Assembly (NCBI GenBank): GCA_002422545.1
Contig: DIWF01000024.1
Location: 120,648 to 184,647 of the forward strand
Source: Firmicutes bacterium UBA6113
GTDB lineage: Bacteria > Bacillota > Clostridia > Tissierellales > Sedimentibacteraceae
Length of the DNA: 64,000 bases
Direction of reading: 5' to 3'
The notes below the pieces were generated by a model, which worked only from the letters and a program-made list of their open reading frames with translations, was not told where the DNA came from and made no database searches. Shown one piece after another: positions 50,241 through 60,582 of this stretch (position 1 is its first letter; each line of letters begins with the position of its first letter). The translations under genes and the position numbers were made by a program.

Positions 50241-53200
50241 TTAATTAATCCAGTCTACTAAATCATAATGATCATCATACTTTTGTCTCAAATTACTAGT
50301 GATTTTTATTAGTCTTCTACGATTTTTCTCAATTAATTCCTCAAGTTCAGAAGAAGTAATATCAATTTTATCCATAACATATTTAATAATTTTGTTAGTT
50401 AAAAACAATCGTGGGGGACTATCACTATATGTTTTGATTACAACTTCTTCAAATTCCTTCTTAAGGTTTTCTAATTTATCATTTTTATTTAATATTCCCT
50501 TATTATCCAAAAAACTTTCCATATCATTATTTATATCATGTATCATTTTATAGCACATCATAATTGATTCCCCAAAACACCTAATGAAATTGTCTATTTC
50601 TAACTGTGGAAAAATTTTTTCAAAAATTATTGCCTCATCAAATAGCACAAATAAATCTCCATCACTTTCTTGATAATATTGAACTAATTCAATATCTTCA
50701 GTGATCTTCTTAAAATAGAATTCTATTTCTCCTTGGGAACTATATTGCAATAATAAATCCCATAGCTTTTTATTACATTGATTTTGATTAATCGTTTCAT
50801 ATAGCAGCCTTTCAAACACTAATTTCCTTTTGTCTGGAATCTCCAATAAATCTTGTTCATACACATCATAAATATTACTAATTCTTCTATCGTGATAATT
50901 ATACAATATATCAATTACCTCTCGTAATGCAATATCAAATGCTCTATTTAATTCATTTCTCCTTAAAACTTCTATTATAACAGAATCCCACAATTTATAG
51001 TTGTTATGATGATACCCATTCCACCACAAGGGCTGTGGATATCCACAATGAACATTAAGACATTGTTCCAACAAACCTTTTTGAATTAATATATCAACTA
51101 CTTCAGATATACTCTTATCATCTATACTATCGCCCATTATTTCAACTTGAATTTCATATGGAATAGTCTTCCTGTTTAAAGAAACAGCTTTTATCCAATT
51201 AACATCCTTTCTGGATGACTTATATAATCCTAATACTATTCTTTTTTCTTCATCAGATAAATCATTCCAATGATCAACAAAAACCTTAATGTTAGTTGTA
51301 ATAAAACTTGTTTTTTCAGTTGAAAGCATCATTTTAAAAATACTTTCCCTATAATCAGGTTTATTCCCAGTTCCATCCATCAAATACTCAGCTACACTCA
51401 TTCCATAATCATGTGGCAAATTATACTGTAAATATCTGGCTAACCAGTTAAACCATGCTGTAGACAGCTCAATAACTTTTTGTTCATCTTTAGTATACTT
51501 TAAAGAGTGCTCTATAACATTTACCATATGTGGCTCATCCATCTTGACATATCTAGAAGGAAATTCATTGAGAAATTCTACGAAAACTTCGTACCAAACT
51601 TTCCATAATTCAATTTTGCCTATCTCTTCAACTTCACTCCAATCGATACTTTCACTAGAATATTCGTCTTCAAAGTTTTCTAAGAATTTTTTTGCTCTTA
51701 TTGCCACAGACATGATATTTAGTGAATTTTTAAAATAATCTATTATTTTCCTTTTTGATTCATCACTATATCTTAGCCATGAATTAAGTGCTCCCCTAAA
51801 TAGATTATAAATAACTTCAGGATGCTCATGATTATTTAAATATTCATCCACCTTTTCAAATCTGAAAGCATAATTTTCAAAGATTAATCTAATTGCTTTT
51901 CCACGTATAAAACTTTCATCATAAGTTAATGCTTTCTCTAGAATATTTAATTTTATAATTTCACTATTTCTAATGTTTAATAAATTCCACATTTCTTCAG
52001 AGGATATATCAAATCCATCAGCAAATTTATTCTCTAATAAACCAATTTCGCCATTACTTATTTTATTTTGTAACCAATCACGATAAGAAAAATCTCTTTT
52101 TCTCGAAACATTAAAATAAGGCATACCATTATACCAACAGACATCATCATTATCAATATTCTGACCATACATTAGTAATTCAATAAACCTATTTTGTTCT
52201 AATCCATTTAAAGCATTAATTCTACGATCAAAAAACATTATAACTTTGTCTCTGACAGAAGGAAAAATAGAATCCAATCCGATTAACATAAGTTGTTTTA
52301 ACTCGCTATCTGGGTTTTCTTTATATAAGTTTTCAAGCATTGTCAAGGTACACAAATTAGCATTAATCGAAAGTGAACTTAAGTTTCTTTGAACTAAATC
52401 TATTACTTCCTGCTGTTCCAGAATATCAATAAATTGTTTTTTAAATAATAACTGCGTAGCAAAATGATAGATTGGATGAACAAACATAATTCTTTTTACA
52501 TTATCAATTTGTATATATCCATGCTGTTGCAAATACTTAAGCTCATTCTTGTATTCATTATTTAATTTATAATCAACTTCGTATTTAGGATAATTTTCGT
52601 ACTTATCATATTCTATGTCCTTATCTAAAGTAAATTCGATGTGCTCTTTTTTATCTTTATATATCCCTGGTTTTTCTTCACAATTACTCAAAATGAAAGC
52701 TAAATCATTCAAGGTAACAGTTTTATATGTGTTACAACTCAATCCTAATAAAAGAAAAACCTTGCTTGCTTCACTTCCTCTTCTCTCAATAATTCCAGCC
52801 AAATCATTTGAATCTATCCTCGCAGTACTTATGATATCTACTGGTTCTGACATTACCAAATACCTCAATTCCTTCTTTGCACTATAAATATTTGCTATAT
52901 GTCCTAACTGAAGTGATGAGGTTTTCTCAGTTTCTTGAAGCAATTTTATTATATCATTGCATAGTTTTCTTGATTCCAAAGAATCTCCGTAATAGCTTTC
53001 CCATAGTTCTATCATTTTTTCTGAACTATCCAGAGTTAAATCAATCCAACAATGTGAATCAATCGAGCATTCACTAATAGTTTTTTTCGCTGTTGTATCA
53101 AGGAGAATATCTTTTCTTGAAGTTATAATAATCTTCCTATCTGATTTTGCCTCTCTAATTAAATTTCTTATTTCGTTTAAAGTATTTATTGCATCTTTTT

Positions 53201-54209
53201 TAGTTTCAACCTGCCCAAAAGGATCTTCTAAAATTAATATTCTATCTTCAATACCTCTATGTCTAATAAATGAAATAGCTCCCCCATCCCCATAAAGTTC
53301 ACCCACTCGTTCGACCTTATAACCATTTTCAAGATATTCTTGTGCAATATCTTTTGCTAAGTAACTTTTGCCACAAAAAGATACACCTGTGAGTAATAAA
53401 ACATTATTAGTACTTAAAATTCTTCCACATGATTCTCTTTCCACTCTTTTAATATAATTTTCATTTCTATTTAAAACAATTTTCCCACTATACTTATCCA
53501 TGATGTGCATTAAATCGTTAGTAATGGAAAAATTAGTTCCTCTACTATGTCTTATCTTGTCTAACAACTCAATTATTACATCATCTGTTTTACATTGAGA
53601 TATATAGAATTTTTTATTTAGTAAGCATCTTATTTTTTCAATTGAATGGGCTTCCGCATATTTTTCTCTCAATTTTATTTTTTTTAATATATTGCGTAAA
53701 TCATTATTTGTTATATCATCTATAAATTTTTCTAAAAAAGCCTTTCTTGATATACTTGTAGAACTGCTATCGGAATAGCAACCCTTTATACATTCCTTAA
53801 TCTTACTTAAATATTCGTTATTAAATCCAATACTTGATTCTGTATGAATTATCCCTTCATCAACAAATAAACTAACATCATCCTTGCCCCTTGCATCAGA
53901 AATGAATACAGCAAATCTATTATCATTTTCTTCCAATTTATTCAATAAGCTTGAACTTACGCTTCTGTTTTCGAAATGGCTTATCCAATCAGCAAAGCTT
54001 TGTAAGTCTATCTCCTGACCTCTATTTTTCACTTGAATATCAATTATGTACTTTTTCCCATCTTGACTGAAAATAATTTGCGCGTCTTCTCCATTTTCCT
54101 TTTCTATATATACTTCTACTTCATCTTTGTCCAAATATTCTAACGCAATTAATAGTGAATTCAAATACTGAAAATCATATCCTTGAGGACCAGATATTTC
54201 AACTGACAT
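50241..54209 (-). CDS. Nuclease-STAND NTPase-helical-repeat protein, candidate Avs-like antiphage effector
   Basis: 1322 residues from the ATG eight bases after GGAGG; another ATG 6 bp earlier is too close. Residues 8-110 resemble a DUF4297/Cap4-type PD-(D/E)xK nuclease: GPQGYDFQYLNSLLIALEYL, then a glutamate-rich strand and YIIDIQVKN (Asp59, Gln61, Lys63). A STAND NTPase follows: Walker A GVSFCGKS (275-282), Walker B ILILEDPFG, sensor KIIITSRKD. The last ~700 residues are alpha-helical repeats without a named family, the position of ligand recognition in Avs proteins. No separate helper gene is needed for such systems. Antiviral function is inference from architecture. Confidence 0.8.
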   Translation of the reverse strand: MSVEISGPQGYDFQYLNSLLIALEYLDKDEVEVYIEKENGEDAQIIFSQDGKKYIIDIQVKNRGQEIDLQSFADWISHFENRSVSSSLLNKLEENDNRFAVFISDARGKDDVSLFVDEGIIHTESSIGFNNEYLSKIKECIKGCYSDSSSTSISRKAFLEKFIDDITNNDLRNILKKIKLREKYAEAHSIEKIRCLLNKKFYISQCKTDDVIIELLDKIRHSRGTNFSITNDLMHIMDKYSGKIVLNRNENYIKRVERESCGRILSTNNVLLLTGVSFCGKSYLAKDIAQEYLENGYKVERVGELYGDGGAISFIRHRGIEDRILILEDPFGQVETKKDAINTLNEIRNLIREAKSDRKIIITSRKDILLDTTAKKTISECSIDSHCWIDLTLDSSEKMIELWESYYGDSLESRKLCNDIIKLLQETEKTSSLQLGHIANIYSAKKELRYLVMSEPVDIISTARIDSNDLAGIIERRGSEASKVFLLLGLSCNTYKTVTLNDLAFILSNCEEKPGIYKDKKEHIEFTLDKDIEYDKYENYPKYEVDYKLNNEYKNELKYLQQHGYIQIDNVKRIMFVHPIYHFATQLLFKKQFIDILEQQEVIDLVQRNLSSLSINANLCTLTMLENLYKENPDSELKQLMLIGLDSIFPSVRDKVIMFFDRRINALNGLEQNRFIELLMYGQNIDNDDVCWYNGMPYFNVSRKRDFSYRDWLQNKISNGEIGLLENKFADGFDISSEEMWNLLNIRNSEIIKLNILEKALTYDESFIRGKAIRLIFENYAFRFEKVDEYLNNHEHPEVIYNLFRGALNSWLRYSDESKRKIIDYFKNSLNIMSVAIRAKKFLENFEDEYSSESIDWSEVEEIGKIELWKVWYEVFVEFLNEFPSRYVKMDEPHMVNVIEHSLKYTKDEQKVIELSTAWFNWLARYLQYNLPHDYGMSVAEYLMDGTGNKPDYRESIFKMMLSTEKTSFITTNIKVFVDHWNDLSDEEKRIVLGLYKSSRKDVNWIKAVSLNRKTIPYEIQVEIMGDSIDDKSISEVVDILIQKGLLEQCLNVHCGYPQPLWWNGYHHNNYKLWDSVIIEVLRRNELNRAFDIALREVIDILYNYHDRRISNIYDVYEQDLLEIPDKRKLVFERLLYETINQNQCNKKLWDLLLQYSSQGEIEFYFKKITEDIELVQYYQESDGDLFVLFDEAIIFEKIFPQLEIDNFIRCFGESIMMCYKMIHDINNDMESFLDNKGILNKNDKLENLKKEFEEVVIKTYSDSPPRLFLTNKIIKYVMDKIDITSSELEELIEKNRRRLIKITSNLRQKYDDHYDLVDWIN

Positions 54210-54275
54210 GCTCATTCCCTCCCTTGATACCTATGCAAATAATCCTTTACACTATTATTTTTATATATTGAATAA

Positions 54276-54323
54276 GCTAATAATATTAGCGATACAATAA
54301 TATTTCTCACTAATATTATTAGC
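54276..54323. promoter_or_regulatory. 14-bp inverted repeat upstream of the STAND gene
   Basis: Arms 54276-54289 (GCTAATAATATTAG) and 54310-54323, 20 bp apart; each arm is itself nearly palindromic. It sits 67 bp upstream of the start codon between the two large defence genes and looks like an operator. Confidence 0.5.
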
Positions 54324-54385
54324 ATATTAACTATAAACATATTTCTACAACATGAAAGCCATTGACGAATCCTTAAACCCCTCTT

Positions 54386-57300
54386 CTATATATCCCTACT
54401 AATCTTTTGTTTTTCTTTGACCAGCTCCTCCACAAATAGTTCTTTTCCAGTATTATTCACTGGTTTATCAAAAGGGGTTATTCCATTTATAAGAAATACG
54501 TCTTTTTCATTAATTTCAGAAACATCTTTAATAATAATACTTTCACTTTTTTTTGTGAATGCATACTCATATCTTAACCTTTGAGACTTTAAATCCTCCT
54601 TTAAAATAGGAATAAATCTAAAGGTTTTATGTTTTGCAGTAGCCTGCTTTAACAAATTTATATTAAAATCATTTTTTGCTTCCATCGTATGCAAGCGGTT
54701 TATGTAATTTATGATAGTAAGTTCACTTTCTTTCGCAGGGTTCTTACCAAGAATATTTTCTCCTATAACTACTCTATACCAATAAGGATTATTCTTATCT
54801 ATTCCTGTGATAATACCGATGGTAATCTTATCGATTTTAGATTCAGCTTTCCATTTTCTAAAAATATCTAGTCCTTCTTTTTTACCAAATACTAACCCCA
54901 CAATAGGCGGATCTTCAAGATCTCTATCTGTCAAAAAAGAAAGGCCTTCCCATTTCGCTTTATCCCATAATGGAATATAGATGATATCAGTTATTTTAAT
55001 TTTATCATGATGTACATTAGAAAAATCTATTCCTTCTGGCAATTCCCCATAATGCATTTCTTTAATAGGCTCTATATTTTCATAATTTTTTTGATTTTCT
55101 AATTTATCATTCTGAAAAACATCTTTTTCTCTGATGTTTTTATATACTTTCATCTCCGATGTTACTTTGCTCATCAAAGAAATATCTTCTTCATTAACAA
55201 CGAACGTATCTAATGTATTGGAGCAATTAAGTGTTCTGAACATAGAATCTTCTTCTTCAATAGATTTTTTTATTTTTTCTAAATCACTTGATAAAGGTAT
55301 TATTTGTGAAGTAAAAATAGCCAAAGCAATATTTAGTTTTTCTAAAATCTTTCCTCTATTTTTATACTCCGTCAGTTCTTTTATATTTGAAACAATAATT
55401 CTAATAGTGTTATCTATTTTTGTAACTTCAATATCAAATTGTTCCGCCTCAACCCCCTCAATATTAATAGTAAACCCTGAAAGCATAGGAATTATATGCT
55501 CTGAAATAGATGTTGCAAACATGTTCTCCAACATAGCTAATAAAGTTGACCCTAATTCTTGATAAAATTTACTTATTCCAGTATTTACAATTACATTACA
55601 ACCCACTATTTTTGTCTTTAACGTTACTTTATCAGTTAAAAGGTTTGTATCTAATAATTTATGAAAATTATTTGAAGCCGGTTGTTCAAATAGCTTTTTC
55701 ATAAATACATCTAATGCTTCTTTTGACCCCATTTCATGAACATAATTTTCATCATAATACCCCAGCATATACTTTAATGCAGCAGACGCTGTCATCAGTT
55801 CATTTTCGCTTAAATAATCAGGCAATGTTTCAAATTGTTCAATATTACTTTGTTTCAAATTTAATAATGCTATTGATAGTAAACCATCATATTGAAGATA
55901 TCTTTCCCATTCTTTTTCATCATCTATTTCATATGGATATAAATTTAATCCGATTAATTCTAATTCATTAAATTGAAGTGAATGATTAATTCGTCCTAAG
56001 TGTAGTTCCAAATATTTAAGAGCTCTCATAGACAGAAATATACCAGGAGTGACATTCCCCTCATAAAGGTATAAATTAGATGAATCCATAAATGCTCTTA
56101 TGTAATAACTTCTAGCCCCCCAAAGTAACCCGACTTGCTCAAAAGCACTACCGAGCTTAATTAAGGTTTCTATCAAATCAATTTTAGAGTTTTCATGGTA
56201 CAATCTAGTTAATGCTCTGCTATAAAACTTAATTGCTTTATAAATATCACTTTCTAAGTAATCATCGCCTCTATTAAGTAGTAATTGAGATGATTCAATA
56301 TTTTGAGACTGTTCACCTAATAAATTAATTAGAAGTTCAAATAATTCATCATATTTGTTACATCTCTTCAGAATTGGAAGTTCTAATATTTTTTTTAATT
56401 GAAATAAATCAATATCGTTATTAAATTTCATATTCTTAAGTATTTCAATATATTTTTCAACTACATCGGACCACAACTCAGGGTTTTGTAGTCTAATCAT
56501 TTGATAATCATATTTAGCTAATTTCGCTCTTTTTGGATTTTCATTATCATTGATAAATTTATCAAACGAATCTATTAATAATTGTGTATGACTATCTATA
56601 TTTTCAATCACTTTTGTTCCTTTATTATGATTAGCAAATAAGGTGATCCATAAAGTACTTAAATTTTTTAAAATAAGATAATTTTCAATATTTTCTTTGT
56701 AAAGATTTTCAAGTTCAATATATTTCTCATAGTATATATCACGATCCTCATACCACCATAGCATTGTCCAACAATAATCATACAAAGCATTTGCATGATC
56801 ATTTATACCACCATATTTTTTAGAAAACCTAAGGTTTCTTTCCGAAATATTAATAATTGTTGACTTATCAGTTTCCAGTTCTCTTAATATTTCAACAGAT
56901 TCTTTTGATAATTTTATAATTCTTGCAGGTTTTAGCTGCTCAAGATTTTGTAATTCTTTTTCAATTTCATCTAAGTGTCTTTTTCGTTCTATATCTCTGA
57001 TACCTTCCTCTATTATATTACTTAATTCATCTGACATATTAAAGGAGCAAATTGCAAATTTTTGATTATCATTTTTAAATGTATTTTCCAATAACCATGT
57101 CTTATCCAAAATACGTATATCTATTTGATGCTCTTTTCTTAATTCATCTTCTGCTTCTGCCCTTTTTTTATCAGATACAAATTGATTTGTAATAAAAAAT
57201 ATTTTTTTATATCCTCTGTCATGTTCTCCATTTGTCTCAATAATCTTTTTTACATCGGATTTTAGTTTTGGTTTCCAATCTTTCTTTGCACTAATAGCAA

Positions 57301-57619
57301 AAGCCCATCTTTCACTATGTGCCAAATTATTGTATCCGTACAACCAGCTCTCTGCAATAAATTCAGAAACTGGATAAGTTTCCGAATCAACCTTACTGTC
57401 GCCGCCTCCAGTTGGTCCCGTTTGAGGGAGTAAATTAGGGCAAATCGTTGCTTCAATTATCTTACGGCAAAAATTTTCAAATTCTTTTTCTTTATTTTGA
57501 CTTGTCAATGACTCTAAAAAAAACGAAAAAAATTCCTTTGAAAGTTTTCCTACTTTTATAACCTTTGAATCTGAAAATAAATTGGGATGAATTTTTTTAT
57601 AAAACGCTTTTTCACTCAT
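54386..57619 (-). CDS. PD-(D/E)xK nuclease-TPR protein, candidate defence effector
   Basis: 1077 residues after AAGGAGGTG. Residues 40-170 look like a restriction-endonuclease fold: QTGPTGGGDSKVDSETY (Asp74) then ERWAFAISAKKDW (Lys112), the D...xxK pattern of PD-(D/E)xK enzymes, followed by KIFFITNQFVSDKKRAEAEDELRK. The middle (about 280-620) is helical with tetratricopeptide-like repeats (YLESDIYKAIKFYSRALTRLY, LGSAFEQVGLLWGARSYYIRAF). The C-terminal third is unassigned. It stands 170 bp upstream of the STAND gene on the same strand. No exact family recognised; an antiphage role is inferred from fold and context. Confidence 0.7.
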   Translation of the reverse strand: MSEKAFYKKIHPNLFSDSKVIKVGKLSKEFFSFFLESLTSQNKEKEFENFCRKIIEATICPNLLPQTGPTGGGDSKVDSETYPVSEFIAESWLYGYNNLAHSERWAFAISAKKDWKPKLKSDVKKIIETNGEHDRGYKKIFFITNQFVSDKKRAEAEDELRKEHQIDIRILDKTWLLENTFKNDNQKFAICSFNMSDELSNIIEEGIRDIERKRHLDEIEKELQNLEQLKPARIIKLSKESVEILRELETDKSTIINISERNLRFSKKYGGINDHANALYDYCWTMLWWYEDRDIYYEKYIELENLYKENIENYLILKNLSTLWITLFANHNKGTKVIENIDSHTQLLIDSFDKFINDNENPKRAKLAKYDYQMIRLQNPELWSDVVEKYIEILKNMKFNNDIDLFQLKKILELPILKRCNKYDELFELLINLLGEQSQNIESSQLLLNRGDDYLESDIYKAIKFYSRALTRLYHENSKIDLIETLIKLGSAFEQVGLLWGARSYYIRAFMDSSNLYLYEGNVTPGIFLSMRALKYLELHLGRINHSLQFNELELIGLNLYPYEIDDEKEWERYLQYDGLLSIALLNLKQSNIEQFETLPDYLSENELMTASAALKYMLGYYDENYVHEMGSKEALDVFMKKLFEQPASNNFHKLLDTNLLTDKVTLKTKIVGCNVIVNTGISKFYQELGSTLLAMLENMFATSISEHIIPMLSGFTINIEGVEAEQFDIEVTKIDNTIRIIVSNIKELTEYKNRGKILEKLNIALAIFTSQIIPLSSDLEKIKKSIEEEDSMFRTLNCSNTLDTFVVNEEDISLMSKVTSEMKVYKNIREKDVFQNDKLENQKNYENIEPIKEMHYGELPEGIDFSNVHHDKIKITDIIYIPLWDKAKWEGLSFLTDRDLEDPPIVGLVFGKKEGLDIFRKWKAESKIDKITIGIITGIDKNNPYWYRVVIGENILGKNPAKESELTIINYINRLHTMEAKNDFNINLLKQATAKHKTFRFIPILKEDLKSQRLRYEYAFTKKSESIIIKDVSEINEKDVFLINGITPFDKPVNNTGKELFVEELVKEKQKISRDI

Positions 57620-57713
57620 ACAACAATTTTCACCTCCTTGGATAATTCGAATATTTATTGCAATTTAAATCTATATGTTGACTACATCATGCCTTTTAAT
57701 AAAAAAGTTTGTT

Positions 57714-58691
57714 TTATATCGATAGTAACTGAAGTCCACCGTTAGGCATGATATTATATTTTAATAACTTGATAATCTTATCTTCATATTTCTTACGTTT
57801 TTGAACATAATCTACAACATCAGCATCATACCTATTTGCAATTGCAGTTGTCCTAACCATATTCAAATCACCTTGAACTTTTTTCTGAATGAACCAAGAC
57901 TCATATCCGATTAATTGATGTAATGCTTTGCCATCAAACCGATCCAGCTTCACTTCAATTACATCGTATGACATTATTTGGAATGGAACATGTAGATTTC
58001 CAAACATCAACAGAATATCCATTTCAGTACCTAAATTTGTTGGAATATAGCTTAAATAATCTGTATAATTGCCAAAAATATCTTGATGTTTGCCATCCAC
58101 AAAATCGTGTAATAACATTGCCATAAGCGTGGCTTCATAACATGGTTTATCATCACTTGTCCTGTGAATTTGTTTCCAAAGGTTTGCCGGTTTAACTGGA
58201 TAAGGCTCCATAATGATATTCCTTCTAATAGTAAACGGATTGATTTTTAAATACTCCTGCAATAAGATTTGGAACTCCTCGTCCGATATAGAGAACATAG
58301 CATTGGTTCCACTTGCACGATTAAGTGCAAATGTCCAGATTTTCCCCATATTTTGCAGGTCATATATATCATGTAATCGTAACGGTTTTTCAAAGCTAAA
58401 TTCTGTACTACTTATTCTAAACCTGAATGGATATTTTTTATCTTCCCAAACAGTAGTTTCATCATAAAAGGCTTCACCTTCTGCTTTCCAAACTCCTCGC
58501 AGTTCCTCTAAGCCTGTAATATAGAATAGAACGTAGTCTCCATCTTTCATAATTGCAAGCCTAGAAAGCAGAGCGTCATTAACTGACTTATGATTCTTTG
58601 AATCAGGATTTGCTTCAGGCAAGCCTACCAAACCTCTATTTATACAAATTTTGTAATTAGTTTCATCCAGTACAAAGATATGGGCTGGCAT
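57714..58691 (-). CDS. EVE-domain/PD-(D/E)xK protein, candidate modification-dependent nuclease
   Basis: 325 residues from an ATG eight bases after AAAGGAG; the longer TTG start overlaps that site. Residues 1-140 match the EVE/PUA-like fold: HIFVLDETNYKICINRGLVGLP, GDYVLFYITGLEELRGVWKAEGEAF, WEDKKYPFRFRI. EVE domains read modified bases. Residues 185-270 have a nuclease pattern like the NucS C-terminal domain: Glu187, Asp225 in TEMDILLMFG, then DVIEVKLD (Glu246, Lys248), then a Gln-Leu helix HQLIGYESW. Reader plus nuclease suggests restriction of modified (phage) DNA. It follows 95 bp upstream of the nuclease-TPR gene. Confidence 0.75.
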   Translation of the reverse strand: MPAHIFVLDETNYKICINRGLVGLPEANPDSKNHKSVNDALLSRLAIMKDGDYVLFYITGLEELRGVWKAEGEAFYDETTVWEDKKYPFRFRISSTEFSFEKPLRLHDIYDLQNMGKIWTFALNRASGTNAMFSISDEEFQILLQEYLKINPFTIRRNIIMEPYPVKPANLWKQIHRTSDDKPCYEATLMAMLLHDFVDGKHQDIFGNYTDYLSYIPTNLGTEMDILLMFGNLHVPFQIMSYDVIEVKLDRFDGKALHQLIGYESWFIQKKVQGDLNMVRTTAIANRYDADVVDYVQKRKKYEDKIIKLLKYNIMPNGGLQLLSI

Positions 58692-58873
58692 ACACAATAC
58701 TCCTTTCAATATATCAAATTCATTATTTATCTACTACAAAGTAACTTTACAGAATAAAGCTATTTAACTCTCAAATTTTGAAGATATTCAAAATAAATAT
58801 ACAATTTATGTTTTGAATCAAATAATGAAACCTTCATTATAAATATCTTGCTTTATAATTAATTGTAAGGCTT

Positions 58874-60157
58874 TTACCACCAAAATCGTCCCGTGTTCTT
58901 TAAAGTTTTTTGTTCCTCGTTTTTTTCATGCTCGCGAACGCCTAGCAACTCATCTCTTCTTGCTATGGTTGGGTCGAACCAGTCAGCTTTTTTATTTGCC
59001 CATTCAATCCAGGCAGCCATTTCATCACTCAGCCCGTCTTCTATGTATTTTTCTTCAACTGCAATTACATAAGCTCTTATCCTGCATGCTGTCTCATAGT
59101 CCATTGCCAAATTCTGTAAAGCCTGTGTTCTATCAACCTCATCTTTAAAGAGATTTCGTTTTTCTTCTCTTAATCTAGCCTCTTCTTCGCGTCTTCGGAT
59201 TTCCTCTTCTCTATCTTCCCGTTCAATCCTGACAACCTCGGACTGCTCATATAGTTCAACTAGCATTTCACCAAGCATAGATTCAATATTTGTCTTACCT
59301 GTGTCCTTAAAATATCTATTCTTTCGGATACAAATTCTTAATTTCCCGTTGAATACATAATCATATTTACGTATATTAGGCTTTGATGTCCATGAAAAGC
59401 GTTTTTTATCGTCTTCATACTTTATCAATTCTTGTGCTTCCTTTTTAGTCAGCACATGCTCAATTACATCCTGATTTTCAACAATATCCATTGAAACTCG
59501 CTCATTTCTTATTTGCAATGTAAGGTCATCGTTTATAGACCCGCCCAGACTTTCTACCTGTCGAAACAGAGTATCTAAAATCCTGTAAACTCTATTTAAA
59601 GTTTCATTAGAAACTACTCCTGCAAGGAAAGGAGGTTGTTTGGAATAATTTTTAGGGCTCCTTTGAGCAAACTCTTCTTTTGAATCATTTTTGTTCCACT
59701 CTTTTACCACATATTTATAAGCAACAATTTTTTTGTGCAGTTGAGCGTTTTCTGCTGACATTTTAATCTGTTGAGCAGCAAGCAAAATTCTCTGTTTTTC
59801 ACTTACAGATAAAAATGTTAACAAATTCGGATGTTGATCATCCATGTTCTTTGTCTGGGAGTTTATTCTTTCTTCCAGGTTGTTTGAAATAACATCAACC
59901 TTTTCAATATTCATGGTACGCTTTATCGGCAGAGAAACTTCCGTTATTTGCGACACGCTTAGTGGCGTTTTCGTGACAGGTTTACCGAATTCTACTTTTG
60001 TCCGGTAACCAGTAGGTGGTATGGGTATATCGGCTTCCTTGCATATTTTCTGCAATGCCGAATACGGTACATTATATTTTTTTGAAACACTTACAAGTGA
60101 CGTTTCCCAAATTTCATTATATAACTGCTCCCTTAGTATTTTCATAGTATCCACCAA
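58874..60157 (-). CDS. Hypothetical protein with N-terminal HTH-like segment and coiled coil
   Basis: 427 residues; a TTG with AGGAG five bases upstream is used, an ATG 12 bp later is possible. Residues 8-60 (REQLYNEIWETSLVSVSKKYNVPYSALQKICKEADIPIPPTGYRTK) have the pattern of a widespread accessory-gene family whose N terminus is a putative DNA-binding helix-turn-helix. Residues 305-345 are a charged coiled coil (REDREEEIRRREEEARLREEKR). The C terminus ends in Trp-Trp. I know the family only as hypothetical proteins of accessory islands; function unknown. Confidence 0.7.
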   Translation of the reverse strand: MVDTMKILREQLYNEIWETSLVSVSKKYNVPYSALQKICKEADIPIPPTGYRTKVEFGKPVTKTPLSVSQITEVSLPIKRTMNIEKVDVISNNLEERINSQTKNMDDQHPNLLTFLSVSEKQRILLAAQQIKMSAENAQLHKKIVAYKYVVKEWNKNDSKEEFAQRSPKNYSKQPPFLAGVVSNETLNRVYRILDTLFRQVESLGGSINDDLTLQIRNERVSMDIVENQDVIEHVLTKKEAQELIKYEDDKKRFSWTSKPNIRKYDYVFNGKLRICIRKNRYFKDTGKTNIESMLGEMLVELYEQSEVVRIEREDREEEIRRREEEARLREEKRNLFKDEVDRTQALQNLAMDYETACRIRAYVIAVEEKYIEDGLSDEMAAWIEWANKKADWFDPTIARRDELLGVREHEKNEEQKTLKNTGRFWW

Positions 60158-60255
60158 GACAACTCCTCATTTCATAATTTAACACGTAGTTTTTTAATCT
60201 TTGGACTCAGTATTTTCAAAAAGCGAAAACGCATATTCAAAAAGTTTGATGTTTC

Positions 60256-60582
60256 CTATTCCGCGCTTTCGCTTAATAAAAAAAGAAAATCTTTTTTCAT
60301 TTCTTCAAATTGAGATATGATAGTATTAAGGCTCTTTTCAATGTTCTGTACCTGGACCTCTGAAATCTTTCCATGTTTATATGCAATTAAGCGCTCGGCA
60401 ATAATATTATAGCTCCAGCTTTCTGAATACTTGTCCTCATTGTGAATAGCGAATCCAATCGGCAATAAATCATTTCTCATTCCAATGCTCACAGCCATAG
60501 AAGAAATTCCAAGATAATCTGCAGCAATTTTGCAGGTTATCTTTTTAAAACCTCTTATTTCTTCATCAGTGTATTTTTCCAT
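60256..60582 (-). CDS. Small HTH-like accessory protein
   Basis: 108 residues from an ATG after AAGGAGGTGAATAG. EKYTDEEIRGFKKITCKIAADYLGISSMAVSIGMRNDLLPIGFAIHNEDKYSESWSYNIIAERLIAYKHG is a known pattern in mobile-element genes: a helix-turn-helix that could contact DNA. The rest is a helix. It precedes the 427-residue gene by 98 bp on the same strand and may be its regulator. Function unknown. Confidence 0.7.
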   Translation of the reverse strand: MEKYTDEEIRGFKKITCKIAADYLGISSMAVSIGMRNDLLPIGFAIHNEDKYSESWSYNIIAERLIAYKHGKISEVQVQNIEKSLNTIISQFEEMKKDFLFLLSESAE

